A stretch of 39,030 nt of DNA from the NCBI GenBank assembly GCA_013298985.1, contig JAAFJS010000024.1, positions 1-39,030 of the forward strand, written 5' to 3'. Made by a program: the position numbers and the translations under genes. The DNA is from Cytophagales bacterium (GTDB lineage: Bacteria > Bacteroidota > Bacteroidia > Cytophagales > Thermoflexibacteraceae). Under the pieces are notes generated by a model. That model searched no databases. It was not told the DNA's origin and worked only from the letters and a program-made list of their open reading frames with translations. Of the stretch, positions 19,701-26,796 are shown one piece after another. The number at the start of each line of letters is the position of its first letter. The first letter of the stretch is position 1.

Positions 19701-20253
19701 CTTTGGCAAACTGTACGGTATTGCTGCGGTTGTAAAAACGCCAGCGATTTTGCTCGTAATACTGCCAGTACAAGCCTGCCAAAATGCTGTGCAACACTGG
19801 CTTTACAGGAAAGACTGAAATCGTAGCTTCGCTGTCTAACTTATTCAAAATCTTTACGTTAGCATCTTCTTGTGTAAAAGAGATGTACTTTGCCTGATAG
19901 ACCACTGCCTTGATAATTTGCTCAGAATTATTCTCTTTTTTTGCCTTTGCATAGATTTCGTCCACCACTTTTAGGGCAGATTTGGTCAATCCTTTGTTTT
20001 CCAAGGAATCAACTTTTTTCCAATCTTTTTTATAGTTTTTGCTGTCTTTGAGTCCCATAGTTGTTAGTTGTTGGTTGTTGCGGTTCGCCGCCGCGATTGT
20101 TGGTTTATCCAGTTTGTCCACTTGGAAAAGTTGTGCGGTTGCTGTTGTTAGTGCCTTCACAGACAAGAACTTAAATTCACTTTGGAATGCGTAAATACTT
20201 GCCATGAATGCAAGCAAAAACACAAGGGTAGTTAATATTTTTAGTTTCGACAT
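13729..20253 (-). CDS. Bacterial alpha-2-macroglobulin-family protein with thioester
   Basis: A 2174-residue exported protein of the type thought to trap foreign proteases in the periplasm. A Sec signal is at residues 1-22 (ends SIYA) with no lipobox Cys, unlike E. coli YfhM. The N-terminal ~550 residues are helical. MG domains follow (FTDRGIYRPSQTIYFKG near residue 665), then an acidic low-complexity region at about 1250-1350 that may serve as bait region. The complement-like thioester domain contains YPYECAEQTFSRF; Cys1594 and the Gln three residues later form the CxEQ thioester, so the trap chemistry appears intact. The C-terminal domain has VSHAGDFSNGVTTIQCMYAPEF, a receptor-domain-like end. 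Odd points: a palindromic repeat in frame at about residues 1454-1479, a run of five Trp near residue 825, and no pbpC (PBP1C) gene beside it. Confidence 0.93.
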   Translation of the reverse strand: MSKLKILTTLVFLLAFMASIYAFQSEFKFLSVKALTTATAQLFQVDKLDKPTIAAANRNNQQLTTMGLKDSKNYKKDWKKVDSLENKGLTKSALKVVDEIYAKAKKENNSEQIIKAVVYQAKYISFTQEDANVKILNKLDSEATISVFPVKPVLHSILAGLYWQYYEQNRWRFYNRSNTVQFAKEDIATWSINDIVNETVKQYHLSLQETEKLKTSKIDIYHEVLGANADSTVASFAKYRNRNLRPTLYDFLAHRAVDFFSNSEPEITRPAYKFELDKAAYFASAKEFAALKIETQDTLAMKFHAIVLLQDLIKFHLADNNKDALADADLKRIIFAYAHSVHAQKEALYLTILQDFQNIYEGSPIAADAAYLVADLYRTQGEKYNFSKANETYRWKLKEALELAEKAIKKYPNTQGANNCQHLIELVKTKSLELKVEKVSPSQKTQRALVTYRNVEKMFFKVVATDYEELSMMSGYYYDYKQREKLITALAARKGIKSWNVKLPTDDGDFQAHATEMLVPELPHGYYFLLASDSENFSYKKNTLVWSHFVVSDLSLIGRTWAEKGEQEFYVLNRTTGKGVKNVQAQAFYREYNYNSRKYEYKKGGIYPSDKDGYVSMKYNGKKRGNEYFNLELTNGTDKLHTEESFYVYEPYNTAPIPYYKTFFFTDRGIYRPSQTIYFKGIVLNFKNQERDKNLPGLDRLKPEIIKNASFKVYLYDVNGQKVSELDVKTNEYGSFSGSFLAPVGALNGEMTIRTDNGYGGNHSISVEEYKRPKFEVSFEPVKGSYKLGEKVKIEGKAKAYSGANIDNAQVKYRIVRKAKLPYWWWWWYPDFQVSPEMEIGNGNTTTDKDGVFTVDFEAIPDLSLPKTSKPTFTYQVFADVTDLNGETRSNSQGVSIGYTALEIESNIPDVVELEKMKAFEISSTNLSGEFEPAQGTYTLHALQTPIKVFRARLWAKPDKFLLSKSEFYKAFPNDEYEKESSIYTWAKGEKITEQSFDTGKDKALNFSNLKSGVYVLEMIAKDKYGEEVKGLKYFTVYSPKAKTPVYNLAEWTKPMKAKYEVGETAQICVATAYQNVPALYEIEIDGNVIKKEWLTLNNEQRILEIPVTEAMRGNFGVHFTFIQNGRTYKYDQSISVPHTDKELDITFETFRNKLFPGANEEWKIKIKGKKGDKVAAEMLATLYDASLDVFRPNRFDFDILNYNQVTRRWSNYGFGAQGSEISALWNNNKYGVQQRYYDNLFLFGLENGRYGYNLRGGMDMMMAAPASEVAEEEGFADDASMESDEEQNKNMPSPKKSAALKKSKPEAKMDAGMVSDELLVADEEDIDVDLVSRKQEPKLEDVKARTNFNETAFFMPHLETDAEGNVIIKFTIPESLTRWKMMGFSHTKDLKYGFAQNELVTQKDLMVVPNAPRFFRENDEMTFASKITNISDKDLTGKAKVLFFDAISMKPISLTPPQPSPKGEGGKVSPQQEGTEGEVVFTVPKGQSTVVKWNIRIPDAKYQAITYRVVAQAGEFTDGEEMSIPVLTNRMMITETLPLPVRGGQTKEYELTKLVKNKSTTLKNHKLTLEFTSNPAWYAVQALPYLMEYPYECAEQTFSRFYANSIASHVANSHPKIKNVFDAWGGLHSSSAEKNNPASTNGNNSSAFLSNLEKNQELKYLLLQETPWVVNAQDEQARKRQIAVLFDLNRMAGELGRALTKLEQMQVSNGGFPWFDGMPDSRWITQHIVAGMGHLDKLGVKTMRPNVTASNQINYGIDSEKTWRMIEKATLYLDDRMREDYDNLVEYCKRYNLKLEEQKAGYEAIHYLYARSFFKDISLAGKNKKAYDFYLGQAKKYWLENGIYMEGMLALVLHRNGEEATAKDIVKSLKERSLNSEEMGMYWKNMMKGGYWWYEAPVETQALMIEVFAEVAKDEKAVDDLKVWLLKQKQTQDWETTKATSEACYALLLQGDNWLLSDELVEVTLGNIKVNPKAMDDVKVEAGTGYFKTSWNKEAITPEMGKVTVKKNDKGVAWGGLYWQYFEQLDKITPAETPLKLKKQLFVQENSPTGPVSRPIVEGTPLKVGDLVKVRIELRVDRAMEYVHMKDMRAAGFEPTNVISRYKYQDGLGYYETTKDAATNFFFGYLGQGTYVFEYDLRVSHAGDFSNGVTTIQCMYAPEFSSHSEGVRVKVKE
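15817..15893 (-). repeat. GC-rich palindromic repeat inserted in frame in the A2M gene
   Basis: Read in the gene's direction it encodes LTPPQPSPKGEGGKV followed by SPQQEGTEGEV. It contains nested GC-rich inverted repeats, e.g. CCCTCC(CC)AAAAGGAGAGGG, and a second arm CCCCTCAGCAGGAGGGG. The proline/glycine/glutamate-rich peptide is foreign to the surrounding MG-domain sequence (FDAISMKPIS before, VFTVPKGQSTVVKW after). The plus-strand end GGGGTGAGGCT is shared with the repeat at 7649-7686. Confidence 0.8.
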
Positions 20254-20298
20254 ATATTTTTAAATAATTGTTAGTTGTTGATTGTTAAATGGTTAATC

Positions 20299-20928
20299 TT
20301 ATTTACAGTAAACATTTTTAAGTACATTTTCTAAACTATCTCCATCTTTTGAAGAACTGATACAACAATGTTTTTGAATAATCCAACTTTTATATTTGTA
20401 TTGCTTTGTGTTACAATCTATTTCACTTTCTATAAAATGACCAAATCCTAATTCTTTCTCGCTCAAATCTATCCTTGAATATGTTTTCACATTGGTCTTA
20501 GGCAGGTCTTCATTACATTCAGAAGAGGTAAGAAGTATGCCATTTTGAGGAATTGGTACTTCGTATGTCCAAGTAAAGAAATTAACAGGCAATTTGGGTG
20601 CATTTTCTACTCCATAAATAATTGTAATATATCCTTCTCCAAAATTATCAGGTATTAGTATTGTTTTTGTTCTTTCCATTCGTAAAAAGAGAAAGGTAAA
20701 CAATCCAATGATTGAAAATTCTATTAGTATAATCTTTTTATAATATTTTGTAGCCAATTGAATAATCCAATCTATTACCAAAATTATGATACTTACTCCG
20801 ATACAGTAAAATACAGCAAGAGAAGTAAAACCCATAGGGTCACTTTGAAAACGATGAATAAACAGCATTAATCCCCAAATAATTAAAAATGATGCTATTA
20901 AGTTAAATGGTGTTATTTTATATTTCAT
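20299..20928 (-). CDS. Membrane protein of unknown function, paralog of the next gene
   Basis: 209 residues. Two or three hydrophobic segments lie in the first ~85 residues (FNLIASFLIIWGLMLFIHRF; FYCIGVSIIILVIDWIIQLA; IILIEFSIIGLFTFLFL). A soluble C-terminal domain of about 115 residues follows, starting LIPDNFGEGYITIIYGVENA. Conserved cysteines (ECNEDLP, DCNTKQYKY, KHCCISS, VYCK) suggest disulfides outside the cytoplasm. It is clearly homologous to 21037-21672 over its whole length, including the ends MKYxITPFN and YCK. The 'LIPDxFGEG-x-TIIYG' start resembles a small uncharacterised domain (possibly Pfam DUF6843, recalled and not checked). Base composition is visibly more AT-rich than its paralog. 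It lies 45 bp upstream of the A2M start, same strand. Confidence 0.75.
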   Translation of the reverse strand: MKYKITPFNLIASFLIIWGLMLFIHRFQSDPMGFTSLAVFYCIGVSIIILVIDWIIQLATKYYKKIILIEFSIIGLFTFLFLRMERTKTILIPDNFGEGYITIIYGVENAPKLPVNFFTWTYEVPIPQNGILLTSSECNEDLPKTNVKTYSRIDLSEKELGFGHFIESEIDCNTKQYKYKSWIIQKHCCISSSKDGDSLENVLKNVYCK

Positions 20929-21036
20929 TTTCTAATTTTTATAACTTCTCGTTTTTGTCCGATTTTGAAAGCGGAGTACCGCCCAATAAAAAATATCTTA
21001 TAAAAAGTATTCACCTAAATTATTCATTACACATTT

Positions 21037-21672
21037 CTATTTACAATACTTATTTTGGAGTATAACTCTCGCACTATCAGCTTTTTGTGAGGAATATTCA
21101 CACCCTTTTTTTTGTATTACCCAATTTCTGTATTTGTAAATCTTGCCGCCACAATTCATTTCACTTTCGTACATACAGCCCGAAGTAAGTCCTTCGTTCT
21201 GCTCGTCTAAGTCTATTTTCGAATAGGTTTTTACCTTCGTTTCAGGCAAATCATCTTCGAACTTTGTAGAAGTCAGTAACACGCCACTTTTGGGAATTTT
21301 TACTTCATAGCTCCAAGTAAAAAAGCCAAGTGGGAGCTGGTCTGCGCCTTCCTTTCCATAGATAATAGTGAGGTTTCCTTCTCCAAAATCGTCAGGAATC
21401 AACAAGGTTTTGGCGCGCAGTGTGCTGGCTGCCCAAAAAACAACGCCCGCAATAATGAGCATTTCTATTGGAATAATTCTCTTGTATTCTCTGGCAATCA
21501 ACTGAATAACAACGTCTAAGACCAAGAGTACAAAACCTGCGCCCACTCCATAAAAGACTAAAAGCAGCCCCAAGCCGCCTGCGTCTGGTGCGCTTTGCAA
21601 AGCATAATCGCCAATGAGATAGATATTGATACCTACGGCAATGACATTGAATGGTGTGATTCTATATTTCAT
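21037..21672 (-). CDS. Membrane protein of unknown function, paralog of the previous gene
   Basis: 211 residues with the same layout as 20299-20928: N-terminal hydrophobic segments (LLLVFYGVGAGFVLLVLDVV; IEMLIIAGVVFWAASTL), then a soluble domain starting LIPDDFGEGNLTIIYG and ending VILQNKYCK. Shared motifs are GFFTWSYEVKIPKSGVLLTS, DLPETKVKTYSKIDL, and YESEMNCGGKIYKYRNWVIQ. The pair are tandem copies, 108 bp apart, on one strand, so duplication is the simplest origin. No function can be assigned. A role in envelope sensing is only a guess based on the membrane anchor and cysteine-rich outer domain. Confidence 0.8.
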   Translation of the reverse strand: MKYRITPFNVIAVGINIYLIGDYALQSAPDAGGLGLLLVFYGVGAGFVLLVLDVVIQLIAREYKRIIPIEMLIIAGVVFWAASTLRAKTLLIPDDFGEGNLTIIYGKEGADQLPLGFFTWSYEVKIPKSGVLLTSTKFEDDLPETKVKTYSKIDLDEQNEGLTSGCMYESEMNCGGKIYKYRNWVIQKKGCEYSSQKADSARVILQNKYCK

Positions 21673-21923
21673 TTTTTATGTTTTATTCAAATTTACCTTT
21701 CAACTACTTTTAAACTGCTCAAAATATTTCAAACAATCGCTACGGCGAACCGTTCAATCTATCTCAAACTTGTATTTAATAGCATGATACATTGATAACG
21801 CAAATTCCATAAAAGACAATGAATTATTTTTGTCTTATTGCTGGGATTTGGACGTTAAGGTAAGAAAAATAGTAAATTTTAGTGGTGAGGAAGGAAGGAA
21901 ATTATTAAAAAGCTCAACTTAGG

Positions 21924-23378
21924 CTAATCTTCTCGCCTGCCGCGAGGGTCAGGCTCAGACATTCGCACTATTTTGGGGCTAAATTTTGCCAGAATTTCTA
22001 CCAAATCGCTTTGGCTTTCCAGCACTTTGTTGATGTCTTTATAGACCATGGGGGCTTCGTCTATATCGCCGCCTATCAAGGTTACACCGTTTTCTGACAA
22101 AGCCTTTTTGATGTCTTGTTTGGTGATATTTTTTTGTGCCTGACTGCGCGACATGAGCCTTCCTGCGCCGTGCGAAGCAGAATACAAGGAAGAAAAATCG
22201 CCCTTGCCCCTGACCACAAACCCAGCCTGCGTCATGGAGGCGGGAATAATGCCCAAATCGCCTTTGCCTGCGGGGGTTGCGCCTTTGCGGTGAATGATAA
22301 CGGGCGTGCCATCTGCCAAAGTGCCTTCCCATGCAAAGTTGTGGTGATTCTCTACGCATACCAAAGGCTTGATACCCAAGGACTTTGCCATTTTTTGATG
22401 GATTTGGTGATGGTTTGCTGCCGAATAATCGCCTGCTAAGTTCATCGCTATCCAATATTCCTGCCCTGCTTCGGTAGCTAAATCCAGCCAAGCCAAGTTT
22501 CGTGCTTCTTTGGGCAGTTTAGTTCTTTCCAGTGCCAATTTTGAGTAATAATTAGCGATATTTGCACCAAAACCTCTTGAACCTGAGTGAGATAGTAAAG
22601 CCAAATAGCTACCAATGGGCAGTTTTAAGGCGGTGCTTTCGGTGCTAATTTCTATGATACCCCATTCTACAAAATGATTGCCCGTTCCTGATGTTCCTAT
22701 CTGTGTTTGCGCCCTGTGTTTCAAGTCTTTAATGATTTTGGTAGCTTCCCATTCGGGCTTATCAAATACCTCGTCGGGCATGGGCTTAGGAAACTTCCCA
22801 TCAATGCCAAAAAGTGTGTTTTCGCCTAAGTAGGTTTTGAGCATTTTGCTTTTTGACTCCAAATAATGTTTGTCCATCTCAAAGATAGACAGGCACATAC
22901 GGCAGGCAATGTCCACCCCAACAGCATACGGAATCACTACATTGGAGGTAGTAGCAAGCACGCCACCAATCGGTAGTCCATAGCCCAAATGTGCGTCAGG
23001 CATGAGCGCGCCCGCCACCGCTACGGGTAGGCGCATGGCATTATTCATTTGGTTAATTGCCTCTTTTCCAATATTTTCTATGCCATAGATTTTATATTCA
23101 GGAATTTCTTTTTTGAGTTCAAACGTATTTGCCTTTTGTTTTTCTGCACTTTCTATCGGCTGGAGTTCTTTGGTGAGTTCGGCAATGGTGGCAAAAAATT
23201 CATCAGTTAAAAACGCATCAGGATTGGAGAGTAAGGCTCTGTACTTCTCTAAAATTTCCTCTTTTTCAAAGGATTTGCTTTTAATAAGGCTTTTGGCGAG
23301 TCTGCCTGCGTGGTCTATGAGTTCGTCCTCATAGAAACCAATCGCTTTTAATTCATTGTTATTGAGTTTTTTAGACAA
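21924..23378 (-). CDS. rtcB: RNA-splicing ligase RtcB
   Basis: A 484-residue RtcB ligase that joins RNA 2',3'-cyclic phosphate (via 3'-phosphate) ends to 5'-OH ends using GTP and Mn2+. All family landmarks are present: PDAHLGYGLPIGGV; Cys159 in GVDIACRMC; His235 in GTGNHFVEW; His264 in LSHSGSRGFG; His345-His346 in VENHHNFAW; the HRKGATPAGKGDLGIIPASM GTP-binding segment; and His403 in SASHGAGR, the position guanylylated during catalysis. The length is at the upper end of the family, with an extra ~75-residue N-terminal helical part. No archease, rtcA cyclase or rtcR regulator lies nearby, so it stands alone here. Neighbours are unrelated membrane proteins. Confidence 0.96.
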   Translation of the reverse strand: MSKKLNNNELKAIGFYEDELIDHAGRLAKSLIKSKSFEKEEILEKYRALLSNPDAFLTDEFFATIAELTKELQPIESAEKQKANTFELKKEIPEYKIYGIENIGKEAINQMNNAMRLPVAVAGALMPDAHLGYGLPIGGVLATTSNVVIPYAVGVDIACRMCLSIFEMDKHYLESKSKMLKTYLGENTLFGIDGKFPKPMPDEVFDKPEWEATKIIKDLKHRAQTQIGTSGTGNHFVEWGIIEISTESTALKLPIGSYLALLSHSGSRGFGANIANYYSKLALERTKLPKEARNLAWLDLATEAGQEYWIAMNLAGDYSAANHHQIHQKMAKSLGIKPLVCVENHHNFAWEGTLADGTPVIIHRKGATPAGKGDLGIIPASMTQAGFVVRGKGDFSSLYSASHGAGRLMSRSQAQKNITKQDIKKALSENGVTLIGGDIDEAPMVYKDINKVLESQSDLVEILAKFSPKIVRMSEPDPRGRRED

Positions 23379-23422
23379 TTTTTATGTTTGTTTTGTATAA
23401 AATATAAACTGTTGGTAGTCTT

Positions 23423-23494
23423 AAAAATGTAATGATTGTTGTTGGTGTTGCACACCGCGTTTAAACACACAACAACGGCATCACAGCATTACAT
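23423..23494 (-). terminator. Long hairpin after the PspC/GIN gene
   Basis: In the minus direction ATGTAATG (23494-23487) pairs with CATTACAT (23434-23427). An inner pairing of the GTTGTTG-type arm near 23470-23476 with CAACAAC near 23436-23443 extends the structure. It is followed by TTTTTAAG. It lies about 100 bp after the PspC/GIN stop and just upstream of rtcB. This is an imperfect stem with internal loops, so the terminator role is likely but not certain. Confidence 0.5.
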
Positions 23495-23590
23495 CTTTGA
23501 CATTACCAAAGTGTTTTACATAAAAATTGGTTTTTTGTTTTTTAAGTTCATTTTGTGTTAAAAATTTGTAAAAATAGCTGTGTCGAGCTT

Positions 23591-26095
23591 TTACTCATTT
23601 CTAAATTCGCCTACGCCACTTACCACTTTGGGCTTGCCTTTATAGACCACTTCGCTTCTATCTGTGGTATTGATAGAAATACTTTTGTGGGCAAAGACTT
23701 GGGCATTGCTTCTGTCGCTTGCCGTTACAGTTACTTTATCTGCCTCAAAATCAAAGGCTTGTATCTCACATCTACCCTCTAAGACCGCAGAAAATTCTCC
23801 ACCCTTGCCAAGCAAGGAAAGTTCAGAACGGTCTTTGAGTGATACAGTGAGTAGCTTGGAATCAATCTCTGCCTCGCACTTGGCGCGGTCAGTCAGGGTA
23901 ATATTCATTGATTTTTCATTAAACCCATTGATGCGCGTATTAGACCTACTTTTTAGGCTCAAATCAGTCAGCGAAGGCATTTTGATATAGATTTTGATAG
24001 TCTGATTGCTCAAATTAAAATCTGTATTCGTCTTCGCAAAGGCAATTAATATTTCCTCTTTTTCTTGGGTGATTTTAACTTTCTCTACTTCTTTTTTGTC
24101 CCCACTTAGCTGGATAGAATATGCCTCTCCTTCCTCTATTTCTACCTCAAACCCATTGCTAATCAATACCTTACTAAAATTTTTAAATTGCGTTATTTCC
24201 TTGTTGAAATTGCCATCTTCTCCATGATGCTCCATTTCCTCAGCCTCAGATTGGTCTTCGGCATCAGCGCGGTCTTTCTTGTCTTCCTTGGGCGGGCAGG
24301 TTAGGCATTTCAATCCATTTTCATCAAATAACCATTTATTAGTTTCTTTCAAATCTTTCACGCCATACCCAAAAGGGTGCAAGGTGTGGTTCAGAATATC
24401 GCCTAATTCTCTTTTCATCACAAATTCTTTGCCGTAGGGAATAAATAATTCCATATTTACGTTCTGTATGCGGAAAGCGGCTCCCTTTTTCAACAATATT
24501 TTTTTATCAAAAACTAAAGAACTATCTTTCTGAACCACTTTATAATCAATCATTTGTGCATTTTCATTTGCTTCTTCTTGGCTTCCACCTCTGGCTTCTG
24601 TTTTTTGCACCAGCTTAATTTCTTTGCCATCATAACCTCTGATGGTCAGCTTGACAAAGCCCAAGCCTTCCTGTTGCTGTTCGTTTAGGTCAAGCGTAAG
24701 CAAGGGCGTTTGTGCTTTATACATAACTACATTTTTTTGGCTACTCTCGACCTGAAATGACTGCACAAAACTTGGAATCGTGGCTGATGCACCTATCAAG
24801 CCCAAAATCCAAAAGCCAAACAATGACCACGCCGCTATCGGGCTAACAACTCTGCGCTTGGCAATTACTGAGATTCCTGCTAAACCAAAAGTGAAAAACG
24901 GAATGATGAGTACGATAAGCAAGGCAACCAGCCCCCACATAGGTACGCTTTGGCGAATGAGGTCTAATGGTACACCGTCAATATGGGCATGAGAGGTATA
25001 AGAAGCTGAAAATAAGCCCAATACAGCCGCCAAAGCAATCAACAAAGCTACCACCACCACAAAGGAAGTCATGGTCAAGATGCCGCCTGAAAAAACCCTG
25101 ATGGTTTCCAAAAAGAAATTGCCGAGAGGTCTGAAATTTTCTGATAAAAAATTGAAAAACTTAGCAATGAGCTTGAAAGGGAAAACCAATAGCTGGGCAA
25201 AGATATTTTCCTTGTCATTTTCGTCTATATCAAGGCTTTCTTTAATCTTTTTCTCAATATTTGAAAGTGTAACAGGCTCGCCTTCCATCTGCATTCTGTC
25301 AGTGAGTGTTTTTGCCTCTGGCGTAATTGCCCACAGAATCAGGTAGATAATCAATCCTGCGCCGCCCAAAGGAATCCCTAACACAAAAAGTAAGCGAATC
25401 ACCGTTTCGTCAGCACCAAAGTAAGAAGAAAGCCCACTTGCCACACCTCCCAAAATCTGTTTTTCGGGATTGCGAAATAGTTTTTTGATTCTTGTATCTT
25501 CGGGCAAACTATCTGATACTGGGTTAATTATCCAAAGAGCAATGTAAGAAATGAGTGCAATCGTAGGGATAATTGATGCACCAAAAACGCCTAAGAAAGT
25601 AGCTGCAAAAGCCAAACGCACCCAAAGCGGGTCAATACTAAAATAATGTGCAATCCCTGCCGCTACGCCTGCAATCAGTTTGCGTTTTGTATCGCGATAA
25701 AGTCGTTTTTTAGGGCTGCTTTGTGCATATTCTTCTGCTTTTACGTCTTCGAAGGTATCATTTTCGAAATTAAAATTGGAATGATAATTTGTCTGCTGTT
25801 CTTTCTTGCTTTGTTGCTTTCCTTCACTTTCAACTGCCTCAAAATCATCAACCGTTCCCATGGTAGCAACCAGTTCTTGGACATCTTCGACTGTGATGAC
25901 CTGCTTATTTTGCCCCAGCTTTGCCAAAAATATTTCTGCAATGCGGTTTTCGATGTCCGCAATGATTTCTTCGCTTTCCTCATACGAAGAAAAGTAGTGG
26001 TGAATACTACTAAGATAGCCTTTTAACTTATCATATCCATCTTCCTCAATATGAAAAATGATACCACTAATATTGATACTTATATTTTTTTTCAT
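23591..26095 (-). CDS. PspC-domain membrane protein with C-terminal head-GIN (DUF2807-type) domain
   Basis: An 834-residue inner-membrane protein. Residues 1-90 form a cytoplasmic domain (IFHIEEDGYDKLKGYLSSI, typical of this Bacteroidetes group). Two PspC domains follow at about 130-195 (KRKLIAGVAAGIAHYFSIDP) and 205-263 (EKQILGGVASGLSSYFGADE), each with a membrane helix. Three further membrane segments lie at about 325-450. The long C-terminal part ends in a beta-helical head-GIN domain (about 640-825) with repeated short strands such as LTDRAKCEAEI, LKDRSELSLLG and ASDRSNAQVFA. A PadR-family regulator lies 81 bp upstream on the same strand, the usual pairing for these proteins in Bacteroidetes. 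By analogy with PspC, an envelope-stress or membrane-maintenance role is likely; the exact activity is unknown. Confidence 0.9.
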   Translation of the reverse strand: MKKNISINISGIIFHIEEDGYDKLKGYLSSIHHYFSSYEESEEIIADIENRIAEIFLAKLGQNKQVITVEDVQELVATMGTVDDFEAVESEGKQQSKKEQQTNYHSNFNFENDTFEDVKAEEYAQSSPKKRLYRDTKRKLIAGVAAGIAHYFSIDPLWVRLAFAATFLGVFGASIIPTIALISYIALWIINPVSDSLPEDTRIKKLFRNPEKQILGGVASGLSSYFGADETVIRLLFVLGIPLGGAGLIIYLILWAITPEAKTLTDRMQMEGEPVTLSNIEKKIKESLDIDENDKENIFAQLLVFPFKLIAKFFNFLSENFRPLGNFFLETIRVFSGGILTMTSFVVVVALLIALAAVLGLFSASYTSHAHIDGVPLDLIRQSVPMWGLVALLIVLIIPFFTFGLAGISVIAKRRVVSPIAAWSLFGFWILGLIGASATIPSFVQSFQVESSQKNVVMYKAQTPLLTLDLNEQQQEGLGFVKLTIRGYDGKEIKLVQKTEARGGSQEEANENAQMIDYKVVQKDSSLVFDKKILLKKGAAFRIQNVNMELFIPYGKEFVMKRELGDILNHTLHPFGYGVKDLKETNKWLFDENGLKCLTCPPKEDKKDRADAEDQSEAEEMEHHGEDGNFNKEITQFKNFSKVLISNGFEVEIEEGEAYSIQLSGDKKEVEKVKITQEKEEILIAFAKTNTDFNLSNQTIKIYIKMPSLTDLSLKSRSNTRINGFNEKSMNITLTDRAKCEAEIDSKLLTVSLKDRSELSLLGKGGEFSAVLEGRCEIQAFDFEADKVTVTASDRSNAQVFAHKSISINTTDRSEVVYKGKPKVVSGVGEFRNE

Positions 26096-26176
26096 AAACT
26101 TTTCGTGTTTCGTGCTTTGAGTGTTGGGTTTATTGCTTTGGTTTTTAGAACAGAAACTTTGAGCAACAAAAAGAAT

Positions 26177-26506
26177 TTATTGATGATTTGCAATCCGATT
26201 GGTAGAGCTAACTAATTCATTCCAAGTGCCTTGGAGTCCGCTAAGGAACTCCCGCCCGATGTGCGTGAGTGTGTAGTATTTGCGTGGGGGACCTGCAATG
26301 GATTCCACCCACTTATAATCTACCAATCCCGCCTTTCGCAAACGCGTCAGTAGCGGGTAAAGCGTACCCTCCACCACCATAATTTTGGCATTCGTCAGTT
26401 CTTCGAGCATATCAGAGGCATAAACCTCGCCTCTGGAAATAATGCTCAATATGCAAAACTCTAATACGCCTTTTCGCATTTGTACCTGTGTGTTTTCCAA
26501 GTTCAT
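26177..26506 (-). CDS. PadR-family transcriptional regulator
   Basis: A 109-residue winged-helix repressor. The core is MRKGVLEFCILSIISRGEVY, then the recognition region ASDMLEELTNAKIMVVEGTLYPLLTRLRKAGLV, a wing (YKWVESIAGPPRKYYTLT) and a C-terminal dimerisation helix. The GTLYPLLTRLxxxGLV and GPPRKYYxLT motifs are diagnostic. The short C-terminal part places it in the PadR-s2 subgroup. It is the first gene of a two-gene unit with the PspC/GIN protein. The promoter upstream carries a palindromic operator overlapping the -33 element (26726-26759), so autorepression is the simple model. Confidence 0.94.
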   Translation of the reverse strand: MNLENTQVQMRKGVLEFCILSIISRGEVYASDMLEELTNAKIMVVEGTLYPLLTRLRKAGLVDYKWVESIAGPPRKYYTLTHIGREFLSGLQGTWNELVSSTNRIANHQ

Positions 26507-26587
26507 GATTTTAAAAAAAAGGTTGAAGGTTGATAGGTTTTAACGGTTGTAGCTTCGTTTTTGTTTAAGTTTTTATATATTTGATAG

Positions 26588-26606
26588 TACCTTGTAATAC
26601 CAAGTT
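26588..26606 (-). promoter_or_regulatory. Second, weaker PadR-like operator in the 5' UTR
   Basis: TACCTTGTAATACCAAGTT shares TACCTTGTAAT with the operator at 26741 and keeps a CTTG-N6-CAAG inverted core. It lies between the candidate promoter and the PadR start, so it may act as a roadblock or cooperative site. Confidence 0.5.
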
Positions 26607-26725
26607 TGAAAATAAAAAAATAGATAGGTCTTAATTGTTGTTGCTAATGAAAGTTTAATTATTGATAATGAAGTATTTACAAACTGCTTAAAAATAATTA
26701 AACTCCTTTACTTACTTATACGCAA

Positions 26726-26756
26726 CAAATATATAAAAGTTACCTTGTAATGCAAA
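26726..26756 (-). promoter_or_regulatory. Promoter of the PadR-PspC unit
   Basis: On the minus strand TTTG (26756-26753), exactly 19 nt, then TATATTTG (26733-26726). This fits the Bacteroidetes housekeeping promoter TTTG-N19-TAnnTTTG at every defined position. Transcription would begin about 210 bp upstream of the PadR start, leaving a long 5' UTR. Confidence 0.7.
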
Positions 26757-26759
26757 GTA
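26741..26759 (-). promoter_or_regulatory. Putative PadR operator overlapping the -33 element
   Basis: TACCTTG-TAATG-CAAAGTA is a 7+5+7 palindrome with a single mismatched pair. It covers the -33 TTTG of the promoter, so a bound repressor would block RNA polymerase. The same 11-mer, TACCTTGTAAT, recurs at 26588-26598. Confidence 0.65.
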
Positions 26760-26796
26760 GTTGGTAAAATATTTTTGATTTACTAAAAAAGCTAAC

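Noticed and set aside
21924-23378. A full RNA-repair operon around rtcB
   Set aside because: No archease, rtcA, rtcR or tRNA-like gene lies on either side. Only the ligase itself is supported.
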